Part shown: one piece after another, positions 18,148 to 27,126 of the stretch
How positions within the stretch are numbered: the first letter of the stretch is position 1
How the letters are laid out: the number at the start of each line of letters is the position of its first letter
From: Meiothermus sp.
Lineage (GTDB): Bacteria; Deinococcota; Deinococci; Deinococcales; Thermaceae
Direction of reading: 5' to 3'
Assembly (NCBI RefSeq): GCF_026004075.1
Contig: NZ_BPIK01000001.1
Location: 2,086,041-2,150,040, forward strand
Length of the DNA: 64,000 nucleotides
Translations under genes and position numbers: made by a program
The notes under the pieces: generated by a model
Told to the model about the DNA's origin: nothing
Databases searched by the model: none
Seen by the model: the letters and a program-made list of their open reading frames with translations, nothing else

Positions 18148-20070
18148 CTACGGTTCGCTGCTGGCAAACCCCACGCTCCCACTACTCGCGTTCCACACAA
18201 AGCTCCAGTTGCGGTTTCCACTTGGAACCAGGAGGCCGGCATCCATGAGCGCCCCCTCCGCATCGAGGCGCACGAAACCGCCAGGAACAAAGACGGCCAG
18301 GCGGGCGTCGAGCTGCGAGGAGACCACCGGCGAGAGGCTATCGCGCAGGATTTGGTAACGGTCCATCCACGGTGGGTTGGCAAAATTGAAATCGGTGCGA
18401 TCGCAGGAAAGCGCCAGGCGCCAGCCCTTGGGGGGCGTCGCAGGTGCGGCGGCGGGCGTGCAGGGAGCGGGCAATTGCGGGGTGGCGAGGCTGCCGATAA
18501 CGTTCGCGCTTCCCCCGCCGCAGTCCTCGAGGCCTTGAACAAGCTCGAGGTTCGTCACATAACGTAAACCGTTCATGTAAACCTGCTCGGCAGCCTGGTA
18601 GTAGAGGATTCGCAGCCGCAACAGGGCAACAGTGCGGTAGGTCGGCTCGGAGAAGCGGGTGGCGAGGGTGGCGCTGGCGCGCCAGGCCTCGGCGTAGAGG
18701 GTGCGAAGGGCGCGGTCGGCAGCCTGAAAGGCAGGCAGGGCTGCCTCGCGCCAGGCAGAGGCGCTGGCACAGCCGAGGTTAGCACCAAAACGGGTACCGA
18801 GTTCGGACACAGTGCGGTCGAGGGTGGCCTGGGCAGCCTTGAGGGCCCGGCCCTGCGCAGGTGCGTAACTGTTTTGGTCGCTAAGGCTGGCTGCGGAGTT
18901 CAGGGCATTGTCCAGGAACGTTACGAACTTGGCCTTGATGGCCCCTACCCGCCGCTCCGAGGCGATCTCAACCCGGCGACGGCCCTGTGCCGCCAGGGCG
19001 GCCTGAAACTCTTCCAGCTTGGGCCGGCGGTTCACGATCTCTTGATACAGGGCTACAAGCGCCTCCCGCGCCCCCTTGGTCTGGCCGGGGGGAACAAAGT
19101 CCAGGCTGGGCAAAGCAGGTACGGTGGGGACGATGGAAAAAGCCTCTGCGAGAGGGCGGGTTTCGAGGTTTTCGACCCCAGGCAGGCTGTGCCGCCACCA
19201 GGCGCGACGTGCCCACACCTCGGACTCGGCGCATTTATTCTGCGCACCCAGGGTGTAGGCAAGGTTGACCCGGGCCTCCTGCAGGTTGGGGTCGGCCTGG
19301 GCCGCCGCACGCAGGGCGGCCTCGGCCTCGGGCAGCCGCCGCAGGCGCATTAAGGCGTGGCCTTTGTTATTGAGCAGCAGCGGACGCAGGGCAGCGGGCG
19401 GGTTCAGCCGCTCGGCTGCCGTGATTAGGGCCAGCGCTTCAGCGAAGAGGCCGTAGTAGTTGGCGAGGCCCGCCAGGTTCACCAGATGCGCGGGGTTGCG
19501 TGGCTCCAAGGCCTGCGCCCGCAGCAGCAACCCCAGGGCCAGTTGCGGTTTGCCCGTCACCGCCGCCAGCGCCGCGGTGCGGCTGGCGTTGCCTGCGTCG
19601 CGGTACTCGGGCTGGGTTTCCATCAGCCGCACACTGCCCGGCCCCGAGGCTGCGTTCAGGGCGCGTTTCAGATTGGCCAGGGCAGCAGCCTGGGTGGGCA
19701 CAGGCTGGGTTCCAGAGCTCGGCGGGGCCACCCGTTGTAGCTGCTGTCGCTGGGCCTGGAGCATCCGCAACTGCTGTTGCAGCATCGGGCGGCTGGGGTC
19801 GTCGGCCTCGAGGTCGCGCAGTTCCTCCTCCAACTCCCTGATACTCTCATCGAGCCCCGCCATTATGTTTTGTCCCAAAGCTGCCTGGCCGCCGCGGGTC
19901 TCTACATCGCGGTCGGGGTTGGTCAGGGCCGAGAAACTGGTGCCCAGTGAATCGGGCTTGGGGCACTTTTCACCAATGTTGATCTGCAAATCGCTCAACG
20001 CGGCCATGCGCGGGGCCTGGGCCTGGGCCAGGGCAGCCAGCAGACAGATAAACAGAACCGAAATTCTCAT
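18148..20070 (-). CDS. Secreted TPR-containing protein, 640 aa
   Basis: Signal peptide MRISVLFICLLAALAQAQ, a coiled-coil stretch (SIRELEEELRDLEADDPSRP), then at least two or three TPR-like helices (LGLLLRAQALEPRNPAHLVN; LLLNNKGHALMRLRRLPEAE; ALRAAAQADPNLQEARVNLA) around residues 180-290, and a long C-terminal region of unknown fold with a few cysteines. It is the last gene of the leftward surface-protein module; its ATG lies 22 nt after the stop of the upstream lipoprotein gene. TPR domains outside the membrane usually hold protein complexes together. Confidence 0.75.
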   Translation of the reverse strand: MRISVLFICLLAALAQAQAPRMAALSDLQINIGEKCPKPDSLGTSFSALTNPDRDVETRGGQAALGQNIMAGLDESIRELEEELRDLEADDPSRPMLQQQLRMLQAQRQQLQRVAPPSSGTQPVPTQAAALANLKRALNAASGPGSVRLMETQPEYRDAGNASRTAALAAVTGKPQLALGLLLRAQALEPRNPAHLVNLAGLANYYGLFAEALALITAAERLNPPAALRPLLLNNKGHALMRLRRLPEAEAALRAAAQADPNLQEARVNLAYTLGAQNKCAESEVWARRAWWRHSLPGVENLETRPLAEAFSIVPTVPALPSLDFVPPGQTKGAREALVALYQEIVNRRPKLEEFQAALAAQGRRRVEIASERRVGAIKAKFVTFLDNALNSAASLSDQNSYAPAQGRALKAAQATLDRTVSELGTRFGANLGCASASAWREAALPAFQAADRALRTLYAEAWRASATLATRFSEPTYRTVALLRLRILYYQAAEQVYMNGLRYVTNLELVQGLEDCGGGSANVIGSLATPQLPAPCTPAAAPATPPKGWRLALSCDRTDFNFANPPWMDRYQILRDSLSPVVSSQLDARLAVFVPGGFVRLDAEGALMDAGLLVPSGNRNWSFVWNASSGSVGFASSEP

Positions 20071-20091
20071 CTAGCCTCCTCTCGGTTTTGT

Positions 20092-21966
20092 CTAGGGGGT
20101 TAGGGTGATGGTGATCGGGTTGATAGCTTGTAAGCTGAAAATCTTCCCCTGCATCCCGATGCCGGTAATGTTGTCGGTGATGTCCAGATTACCACCATCA
20201 AAGGCGCCGCTAAAAGCGTTGAGCATGACTGTATAGGTGCCCGGCGTGAGCGGCGTGGGCGGGTCGGTCTGGGCGCGGGGCGCAAAGCTGAGTTCGGAGC
20301 CGAGGTAAAAGGCAGAGTCGGAAACCCCCGAACCGCCCTGGCGCTGGAAGATCACCTGATACAGCGCACTATAGCCAGGCTGGCTGGCGGCGCTGTCGTT
20401 CCAGGTGGCCGTCAGGCTGGCAGCGCTGTAGCTGCCTCCATTGGCCAGGTTGCCCCAGCTCACATTGCCCAGTGCAAAGGCCGAGCCGCTGCCGTCTATG
20501 CTGCCGTTGCCATCGGCATCAATGCTCAGGGTATAGCGCCTGCCAGCTACGATGTTGAAGTTGCTGGCAAAATAGTTGCCCGTGCCCGGTGCCAGCTCGC
20601 TAAGGGTTACGGTGTTGCCCAAATTGTCGCTGAGGGTGATCTGGGCACCGGAAGCTGGTTCGGCATCTTCCAGGTCGCCGTCGGCGTTGGGGATACCTTT
20701 CTCGAGCTGCATGAAGACAATCCCGCCCGGCTGTAACAAAGCTGTGGCCTCGAAAAAGCCCTCGGGGGCCGGGGCCACGCGGATGGGGAGCGGGTTGGTG
20801 GCTGCGGCCCTTACCGACTGGCTGGATGCAGCAGGGCAGGGCCCTGGCCTGCGGCTGTAGTTTTGGCCATCCAGGCCGATCAGGTCGTCCTCGTAGACCT
20901 TGCCAATGTCAATCACCTTTGCGCCCGGCTTGGGGATTAGATTTCCCCTCGAGTCCACAAAGGTATCGGTGTAGGTCTTGGTCGCCACGAAGTTGACCGG
21001 CACCCCCTTCTGTATGGTGATGCTGGCCTGTCCCAGCCGGTTGGTCACCGCCCGAAGCCCCGGACGCGCCGTGACTACCGCTCCTTCCAGCGGCTTATTC
21101 CCCGGCCCAAACACGGTTACGTCCACGCACTCCTGTTCCTGTACCGTGGGGGCCCCGCCGTACCAGGAAAAATGGCGGATGCTGGCCCGGAGCACCGGGG
21201 TGGTGCCGTCTACGCTCGAGCGCTCCACCGTACCCTCCACAAAGTCCTCCCAGCGCCCGGTCTGGGGGTTGTAGGCGTAGCAGTGGATCTTGTCACCAAT
21301 CTTGTACTGGCTGCGCAGCTCCGGGGGGATGGGCAACTCTACGATGGCGCTCGAGCCCGGCTTGAGGTTGATGCGGCGGTTTTGCGAGTCGAGGATGCTG
21401 AACTCGGCAAAGGTCACCGGAGCCAGCGGCGTGGGGCTGACCCCTCCGGCCACCAGATCGCCGGGCAGGGCTGCGTCTTCCTTGGTAGGGTCGAGCGGCG
21501 TGACCACCACCCGCAGGTTGGTATCGGTGGTCTCGAGGCTGTTGGGCTGGAAGATGACCGCATACGGCCCGGCCTCGGTGCGCTGGAAGAGGGTGCGGGC
21601 CTGGGTGGGGTTGTAGCTTTGCTCGGTTCCGTCTTTCTTCAGGGCCACCAGCACGGTCTGGGCGCTGTCGGCCGACTCCGCGATGCCGTGGCCGGGGGCG
21701 TAGCCAGTCTTCTCGAAGTCGAGCTTGACCAGGCCTGCTGGTAAACCGCGCAGCTCGAACTCGCCCCGCGCATCGGTGGTGGTGGTACGGCTGCTGCCCA
21801 CCACCCGCACCGTCACGCCCGAGAGCCGCGCCCCAGAGCCAATATCCGTTACCAGCCCCGCCACAGTGTTGGGGGCGCTGGGGGCCGTATTACCCCCACT
21901 GTTGTCGCCGCCGTTGCAGGCCCCAAGGAGCCCCATCAGAGCCACCAGCCATAGTCTGTTTCGCAT
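20092..21966 (-). CDS. Lipoprotein with carboxypeptidase-regulatory-like domain, 624 aa
   Basis: Lipobox MGLLGACNGG (Cys 17), a Gly/Ser/Asn-rich linker, then a CarboxypepD_reg-like beta-sandwich (VAGLVTDIGSGARLSGVTV; TDARGEFELRGLPAG) at about residues 35-110. The middle (YAVIFQPNSLETTDTNLRV, then VELPIPPELRSQYKIGDK) resembles ZU5-like surface domains, and the C-terminal part holds further beta-rich segments with Asp-rich loops (LSIDADGNGSIDGSGSAF) that may bind calcium. It lies in a run of four secreted proteins with gaps of about 8-21 nt. Function unknown; probably an adhesin or surface scaffold. Confidence 0.75.
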   Translation of the reverse strand: MRNRLWLVALMGLLGACNGGDNSGGNTAPSAPNTVAGLVTDIGSGARLSGVTVRVVGSSRTTTTDARGEFELRGLPAGLVKLDFEKTGYAPGHGIAESADSAQTVLVALKKDGTEQSYNPTQARTLFQRTEAGPYAVIFQPNSLETTDTNLRVVVTPLDPTKEDAALPGDLVAGGVSPTPLAPVTFAEFSILDSQNRRINLKPGSSAIVELPIPPELRSQYKIGDKIHCYAYNPQTGRWEDFVEGTVERSSVDGTTPVLRASIRHFSWYGGAPTVQEQECVDVTVFGPGNKPLEGAVVTARPGLRAVTNRLGQASITIQKGVPVNFVATKTYTDTFVDSRGNLIPKPGAKVIDIGKVYEDDLIGLDGQNYSRRPGPCPAASSQSVRAAATNPLPIRVAPAPEGFFEATALLQPGGIVFMQLEKGIPNADGDLEDAEPASGAQITLSDNLGNTVTLSELAPGTGNYFASNFNIVAGRRYTLSIDADGNGSIDGSGSAFALGNVSWGNLANGGSYSAASLTATWNDSAASQPGYSALYQVIFQRQGGSGVSDSAFYLGSELSFAPRAQTDPPTPLTPGTYTVMLNAFSGAFDGGNLDITDNITGIGMQGKIFSLQAINPITITLTP

Positions 21967-21974
21967 AATTCCTC

Positions 21975-23081
21975 CTATTGCCGACGAACCACCACCACAT
22001 CGAACGAGAGGCCATCTATCGGGATGGCCTGGGTTACTTGCTTGCGCTCCAGGTCGAAGACCACCAGGTGGCCCTCGGTACCGCTGCTCACGATGTACAC
22101 CCGCCTGCCGTCGGGCGAGAGGGCCGCGTGGGTGGGGTTGACAAAGACTTTATTGGCGAGCTCGAGCCGGAAGTTTTGCACCTGACCCGAGTCCAGATCC
22201 ACCAGCGAGACCGCGTTGGAGTAGTAGTTGAGCGATAGGATTTTCCCCTTGCCCACGGCCAGCATCCCCAGCGGCCCCGGCGTAACGGTGAAGCTTTTGG
22301 GGCTTGCGCCGGGCGCGTGCAGGCTGAGGGTGTTGGACTCGAAGTTGGAGACCAAAGCCCCCTCCCCCAGCGGCAACACAAAGGCCGGGTCGGAGCCGGT
22401 AGGGGCCTCGGCCAGGGTTTGCCAGGTGTCCTCATCGAGCCAGCGCACCGCGCTGGCCTCGGTGCTGGGCTGGCGGGGGCGCAGCGCCACCACCAGCCGG
22501 GCGTTCACCCGCGCCACATCGGCAGCCTCGTTCGCGCTGCCCGAGGGCGGTAGGTTGACGGCCCGCACCACCTGCCCGCTGTCCAGGTCAATCTCGCTCA
22601 GGCGGCCCTGGCGGATGTGGGAGACGAAGAGCCTGGCAAAGTCGCTCGAGAAGGCGATACCCACCGGTCGTTCACCCACGATGAAGGGCCTGGCCCCGCC
22701 GGGGTTATGACAGGCAAAGCAACTGGTCTGGGAGAAGGCATCCTGCTCGAGGTGGGCCTGGATCACCGTACCGTCGGGGCGGCGCTCGGGCACCGGGGCA
22801 GTCAGGAAGGTGCGGCGAACCGATAGCGTGCGCATATCCACCTCAGCTACCGCCTGCGAGCCCACCAGCACCACGTATACCTTGTCTCCCTCCGGGCTCA
22901 CGACCATCCGGTGTGGCAACCCCCCCACGGTGATGTGCTGGAGGGTTTTGCCCTGCACAGGATCTACCACGGCCACCGTACTCGAGCCGGCCTGGCTCAC
23001 CAGCACATAGTGGGGACTGACCGCCGGCGCCCCCGAACAGGCTGTCAGTAAAACCCAGCCAAGGAGCATTGCCTTTCGCAT
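21975..23081 (-). CDS. Beta-propeller (YVTN-like) lipoprotein with a CxxCH motif
   Basis: Lipobox WVLLTACSG followed by repeated YVTN-type blades (TVAVVDPVQGKTLQHITVGG; KVYVVLVGSQAVAEVD; SLVDLDSGQVQNF; VYIVSSGTEGHLVVFD). Between blades 2 and 3 sits SCFACHNPGGARPF, a single CxxCH that could bind a c-type haem. Similar propellers with CxxCH occur in di-haem peroxidase/MauG-like surface proteins. It precedes the 624-residue lipoprotein gene by 8 nt. Whether haem is really attached is unknown. Confidence 0.78.
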   Translation of the reverse strand: MRKAMLLGWVLLTACSGAPAVSPHYVLVSQAGSSTVAVVDPVQGKTLQHITVGGLPHRMVVSPEGDKVYVVLVGSQAVAEVDMRTLSVRRTFLTAPVPERRPDGTVIQAHLEQDAFSQTSCFACHNPGGARPFIVGERPVGIAFSSDFARLFVSHIRQGRLSEIDLDSGQVVRAVNLPPSGSANEAADVARVNARLVVALRPRQPSTEASAVRWLDEDTWQTLAEAPTGSDPAFVLPLGEGALVSNFESNTLSLHAPGASPKSFTVTPGPLGMLAVGKGKILSLNYYSNAVSLVDLDSGQVQNFRLELANKVFVNPTHAALSPDGRRVYIVSSGTEGHLVVFDLERKQVTQAIPIDGLSFDVVVVRRQ

Positions 23082-23094
23082 AACAGCCCCTTAT

Positions 23095-24186
23095 CTATTG
23101 CCGGCGCTCGAGGTTGTACCAGGGCCCCTGCCCGCTGGTGTAGCAAATGTAGGGGCTCCAGGCGTGGCCTGGGTAATGGCAGCCCAGCATGAAGTCCTCA
23201 CGACCCGCCGGCAGGGTATAGCTCCAGCGGTGGTAGCTGGTGAGGGGCTTGAGGGTGTACTCCTGCACCCCATCCTCCGAACCACACTCACGGATGCGCA
23301 CGATCAGCCTGGCCTGGGTGGCCTCGAGGCGCACATCCCCCTGGTAGGTGTAATCATCGCGCTGGTTGGTGATCTTGAACAGGGCGTTGCCCTTTTCGAA
23401 GTAGATGAGGTCTTTTTTGCAGACCCCCTCCAGGTTAACCCGGACATACGCCAGGGCCAGCTCGTAGCCACCCGGTAACCAGCGGATGAACCTGTGATGC
23501 CCGGTACCCTCAGGAAACTGGTAGGCCCCGGTCTGCGGGTTGTAGAACTGGGTATCCCGGTGTCCCCACACTCCCAGCATCTCTCTGTAGGGGCCATCGG
23601 TACCCAACTGGAACTCTTGGGGCTGGGGGGGCTGGGCAGGGTCTGCGGGTGGGCTGGGGTTGAGCAGCTTAAACTTGAGGGGATAGGGGCCACCAGAGAG
23701 AACCATCTGCACAGTGGTGTCCAGGAAGGTCTCGTAATTCGAGAGCGCTACATCAAAGATCACGGGATCGAGCGGCAGGTTGAGAGTGGCGGGGCTGGTA
23801 CAGTTTTGCACGTCCAACCGCCGCTGACGGGGCCGCAGAATTAAGCGGCTGCCGCTCAATTCGGCCTGCCCTACCATCTGGTCGAAGAAGCTGACCAGCG
23901 CGCAGTTTGATGACACACCCTGCGAGTAGTGGGCAAAGTAGTACTCGCCGTTGGGCATAACCTTGAGCTGCGCCGAGTAGCCCTGGGTCATGTTGAAAGT
24001 AATCCCGGTATAGAGGTTGGTGAACTCTCCACCGCTGGCCAGGGTGTCCTGCCAGATGCCGCTGAGTTCGGCTGGAAAGCTGCCAGTGGGGGGACTGCCC
24101 CCGCCAGGAGGATTGCTACCGCTGCTGCCACCACCGCAGGCCGCTAAAAAAAGGGGTATTGCCAGTAAAAAAATAGCCTTGTACAT
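23095..24186 (-). CDS. Lipoprotein with two similar beta-rich halves, 363 aa
   Basis: Signal peptide and lipobox (IPLFLAACGGG), a Gly/Pro/Ser linker, then two halves that appear related: FPAELSGIWQDT...NGEYYFAHYSQGVSSNC...GSRLILRPRQ and YREMLGVWGHRD...GGYELALAYVRVNLEGVC...QARLIVRIRECG. The G-x-W start and the strand pattern recall lipocalin-like barrels. ATG at 24184-24186 is chosen because the 13 extra residues of the longer frame would spoil the signal peptide. It lies 13 nt before the propeller lipoprotein gene. Family not recognised. Confidence 0.72.
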   Translation of the reverse strand: MYKAIFLLAIPLFLAACGGGSSGSNPPGGGSPPTGSFPAELSGIWQDTLASGGEFTNLYTGITFNMTQGYSAQLKVMPNGEYYFAHYSQGVSSNCALVSFFDQMVGQAELSGSRLILRPRQRRLDVQNCTSPATLNLPLDPVIFDVALSNYETFLDTTVQMVLSGGPYPLKFKLLNPSPPADPAQPPQPQEFQLGTDGPYREMLGVWGHRDTQFYNPQTGAYQFPEGTGHHRFIRWLPGGYELALAYVRVNLEGVCKKDLIYFEKGNALFKITNQRDDYTYQGDVRLEATQARLIVRIRECGSEDGVQEYTLKPLTSYHRWSYTLPAGREDFMLGCHYPGHAWSPYICYTSGQGPWYNLERRQ

Positions 24187-24229
24187 GTTTTCCTCCTTGT
24201 GCCAGGGGTAGCGAACCCCACACAACCCC

Positions 24230-24430
24230 CTACTCTGGAGCCTCCTCTTGCTCGGCTTCCATTTCCTGCTTCAAAAAATCGGTGAGGCTTCGGGAATCCG
24301 CAAAGTAGTGGCGCTCCTCACCGTGGCTCACCGAGGCCCGCCAGACCTCGCCCTCGAGGCTAGGTTCGTACCAGATGCGAACCACATAAATCTTGCTAGG
24401 CGGTGTATTCACAAGAGTTCCTTCGGTCAT
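24230..24430 (-). CDS. Small soluble protein, 66 aa
   Basis: MTEGTLVNTPPSKIYVVRIW, then WRASVSHGEERHYFADSRSL and an acidic tail (FLKQEMEAEQEEAPE). The pattern RIWYE...WRASV...HYFADxxxLxxFL recalls short proteins found in many bacteria, often beside large secreted proteins or ATPases, but I cannot name a family. ATG at 24428-24430 is chosen; upstream the frame is proline/cysteine-rich and unlike coding sequence. It lies between two exported proteins, yet has no signal peptide, so it may act in the cytoplasm on their expression. Confidence 0.6.
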   Translation of the reverse strand: MTEGTLVNTPPSKIYVVRIWYEPSLEGEVWRASVSHGEERHYFADSRSLTDFLKQEMEAEQEEAPE

Positions 24431-24494
24431 TCGGTTAGGGGTTTGGTAGGTTGGGTGTCGGCAGGAGGAGGCACTCCACCGACACCCCGAGGTT

Positions 24495-27080
24495 CTACTT
24501 CTGCACCGTAATGGTCGCACCGGTAATAGGTAGACCACTCACGGTGGGGCTCCCTTGAGCGCTCAGTGCGGTTAGGTTGATCTGGTAGGTCTTGTTAACT
24601 GGAACCGTGTTCTGACCTCCGCCCCCACAGGCTGCCAGTGTGAGGGCTAGGGCCAGCGCCAGGAAGCCCACCCGCAAAGAGCGCATACGCCATGCACCCA
24701 GCAGCATCAAGGGCAGCATGGTAAGCAGCAGTGGCGCAGGTAGAGCCGGGAGGCTTTGGGCTTTCAGCACCGCCGGACGAGCAGCCAACGTACTGGCGAT
24801 ATCGGCTACCACCAAGAACTGGCTGTTGCCCGGACTGAGGGCCAGTGGGCTGGACAGGCTGAAGGTGAGGGTGCCGTTGTCAGCACTGAAGTTACCGGTG
24901 GCGATGGGTGTCTCACCTGAGTCAATTTGACCGTTAGCGTTGGCATCGCGGATCAGCTTGACCGCCGTGAGGTCGAGGCCGTCGTGGCCAGTACCCGTGG
25001 CCTGCAGGGTGATGCTTTGGAGCTGGGTAGCTTGCGAGGGATTGAGGGTGAAGGCCAGCATCGAGACGTTACTCTGGCCCTTGTTGCGGGTGGCATCGGT
25101 GGGGGCGTTGGCGGGCTTGGCGGCGGTAATGGTCGGGCTTCCTGCCGGTGTGGTGTTAAAGGTAGCCGTGACCGTCTTGGCAGCATCCATCGTAACCGAG
25201 CAGGTACCTGTACCTGTACAGGCCCCACTCCAGCCAGCAAAAGTAGAACCGGTATCGGCCACCGCACTCAGGATCACGCTAGCCCCCGAGCTAAAGGCAG
25301 CGTTGCAGGTCGCACCGCAGTTGATGCCCGCCGGGCTGCTGCTCACCGTGCCGCTGCCGGTACCACCTTTATTCACTGTGAGCGCGAAGCTGGCTGCAGG
25401 AGCCTGGGTGTAGTTAACGCTGGCGGTAGCGCTACCGGTGGTCACGTTCACGGTCTGGCTGGCTGGGTTGGGGTTGTAGGTGACACCACCCACCACCACA
25501 CTGGGTGCGGTAACCGTGTATGTACCTGTTACCACATCGGAAAGCGACTGGCCGGTACCGGTCAGGATGGTGCGCTGCTGGTTGAAACCGTTCGGGCCGG
25601 TGATGGTGAGGGTCGCGCTGTTGCCGCTGGGCAGACCCGTCACTTGCAGGTTCAGGGTACCGAAGCTCTGAGCAGTATTGAAGGTAGCAGTCACGTTTTG
25701 CGCTGCGTTCATGGTTAGGGTACAGGTGCCCGTACCGCTGCAACCACCCCCACTCCAGCCAGCAAAGGTAGAGCCGCTGGCAGCAGCCGCGCTAAGGGTA
25801 ACGGCCGTACCTGCATTGAACGACGCAGAGCAGGTAGCTCCACAGTTGATGCCACTTGGGCTGCTGGTGATCGTGCCGCTACCGGTGCCGCTTTTGTTGA
25901 CGGTAAGGTTGAAGGTAGAGGTGGGCGCGGTGTTGAAGGTTGCGGTGACGCTCTGAGCCGCACTCATCGTGACCGTGCATGTACCTGTACCACCACAACC
26001 ACCTCCACTCCACCCTGCGAAAACCGAACCCGACGCTGGTGCCGCGGTTAGCGTTACCGTGGTTCCCTGGGCGAAGCTGGCGGTACAGGTGGCCCCACAA
26101 TTGATACCCGCTGGGCTGCTGGTTACGGTTCCTGAACCTGTGCCGTTCTTATTGACCGTGAGGGCAAAGGTGGGAGCAGCCGAGGTGGTGAAGGTCTGGG
26201 TAGGGCTGTTGAAAGTTCCCGCGTCGGTAACGAAGCGGTAGCGCCAGAAATAGGTGGTGTTGGGGGTAAGGCCGGTTAGGCTGGTGCTGACGCTGGGAAA
26301 ATTGAGGGCGGTGTTGGGCACGGTAGCTGGAGGCACCGAGTTGCCGAAGGAATTGGTGGTTCCATAATCCACATACAGCAGACCACCCTTGAAATAGCTA
26401 AAAAGATTCACCCCAAGGGTCGCAGTGGTAGCGCCAATCCCGCTGCTTTGCAGGTTCTGGAAGCTGGCCTGATAAAAGACCGTCACCGGCTGCACCGGTG
26501 CAGCGTTGCCATAAACAGTCACTGCGACGGCGGTAAGGCGGTGGGTGTTGGGGCCTGCGAGCCCCAGCAACTGCTGGTTGAAGCGCACCGGTACTCTTAT
26601 CTGCAGTTGCCAACCACTGGGTATAGGGGCAAACCCAAACGAGACTCCGCCCGCGTTGCCAGGTTGTGCCGCCTGTGCGCAATATCCTTGAAACCCTGAT
26701 GGGTTACCAGAAAAATCAACCACCGTGCCATCGGAAAGTCTAATTAGGTAACAATAGACTGGATTCTGGGCGCTTACTTCAAAGCTGGCCCCAGTGGGTA
26801 AGAAAAAGTCAAAACCAACCGTATCATTTGTACAAGGGCTGACGTTGGTGGAACTCGCCCGAATATAAGCCAGGTCGCCGGTTTTTGGGTATGGCTCGTT
26901 AGGGTCGGCAAAGTACCCAACGGAGTTTTGTGTCGCTGTTACGGTGTTACCTGTGACCGGGCATACTGTTTTGACGGACACAGGTTGACTATCCAAATAG
27001 GCCCGCGCGGCGTGGGATAGGCTATTCAGAGCCAAGAAAAGCAGTAGGAGCAAAACCCTCGAGAGCTGGTTTTCTTTCAT
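24495..27080 (-). CDS. Large secreted protein with fibronectin-like and InlB-B-type repeats, ending in a lipoprotein-like segment
   Basis: Signal peptide (LSRVLLLLLFLALNSLSHA), a cysteine-containing N-domain, a fibronectin-like stretch (SLTGLTPNTTYFWRYRFVTD), then three copies of a roughly 80-residue repeat (LTVNK.GTGSG..TSSP.GINCGATC ... FAGWSGGC ... VTATFNT) at about 26170-25935, 25915-25672 and 25390-25155, typical of divergent InlB B-repeats. Between repeats 2 and 3 lies a domain with TGPNGFNQQ and GTYTVTA. Near the C-terminus there is an IPTL/PEP-CTERM-like helix (LLLTMLPLMLLGAWRMR), directly followed in frame by MRSLRVGFLALALALTLAAC, a complete lipoprotein signal. ATG at 27078-27080 follows GGGAGG closely; GTG at 27089 is possible. 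Confidence 0.75.
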   Translation of the reverse strand: MKENQLSRVLLLLLFLALNSLSHAARAYLDSQPVSVKTVCPVTGNTVTATQNSVGYFADPNEPYPKTGDLAYIRASSTNVSPCTNDTVGFDFFLPTGASFEVSAQNPVYCYLIRLSDGTVVDFSGNPSGFQGYCAQAAQPGNAGGVSFGFAPIPSGWQLQIRVPVRFNQQLLGLAGPNTHRLTAVAVTVYGNAAPVQPVTVFYQASFQNLQSSGIGATTATLGVNLFSYFKGGLLYVDYGTTNSFGNSVPPATVPNTALNFPSVSTSLTGLTPNTTYFWRYRFVTDAGTFNSPTQTFTTSAAPTFALTVNKNGTGSGTVTSSPAGINCGATCTASFAQGTTVTLTAAPASGSVFAGWSGGGCGGTGTCTVTMSAAQSVTATFNTAPTSTFNLTVNKSGTGSGTITSSPSGINCGATCSASFNAGTAVTLSAAAASGSTFAGWSGGGCSGTGTCTLTMNAAQNVTATFNTAQSFGTLNLQVTGLPSGNSATLTITGPNGFNQQRTILTGTGQSLSDVVTGTYTVTAPSVVVGGVTYNPNPASQTVNVTTGSATASVNYTQAPAASFALTVNKGGTGSGTVSSSPAGINCGATCNAAFSSGASVILSAVADTGSTFAGWSGACTGTGTCSVTMDAAKTVTATFNTTPAGSPTITAAKPANAPTDATRNKGQSNVSMLAFTLNPSQATQLQSITLQATGTGHDGLDLTAVKLIRDANANGQIDSGETPIATGNFSADNGTLTFSLSSPLALSPGNSQFLVVADIASTLAARPAVLKAQSLPALPAPLLLTMLPLMLLGAWRMRSLRVGFLALALALTLAACGGGGQNTVPVNKTYQINLTALSAQGSPTVSGLPITGATITVQK

Positions 27081-27126
27081 GCCTCCCACGGTAGCCTGGG
27101 CAGCATGACTGGAGGATGACTGTAGC

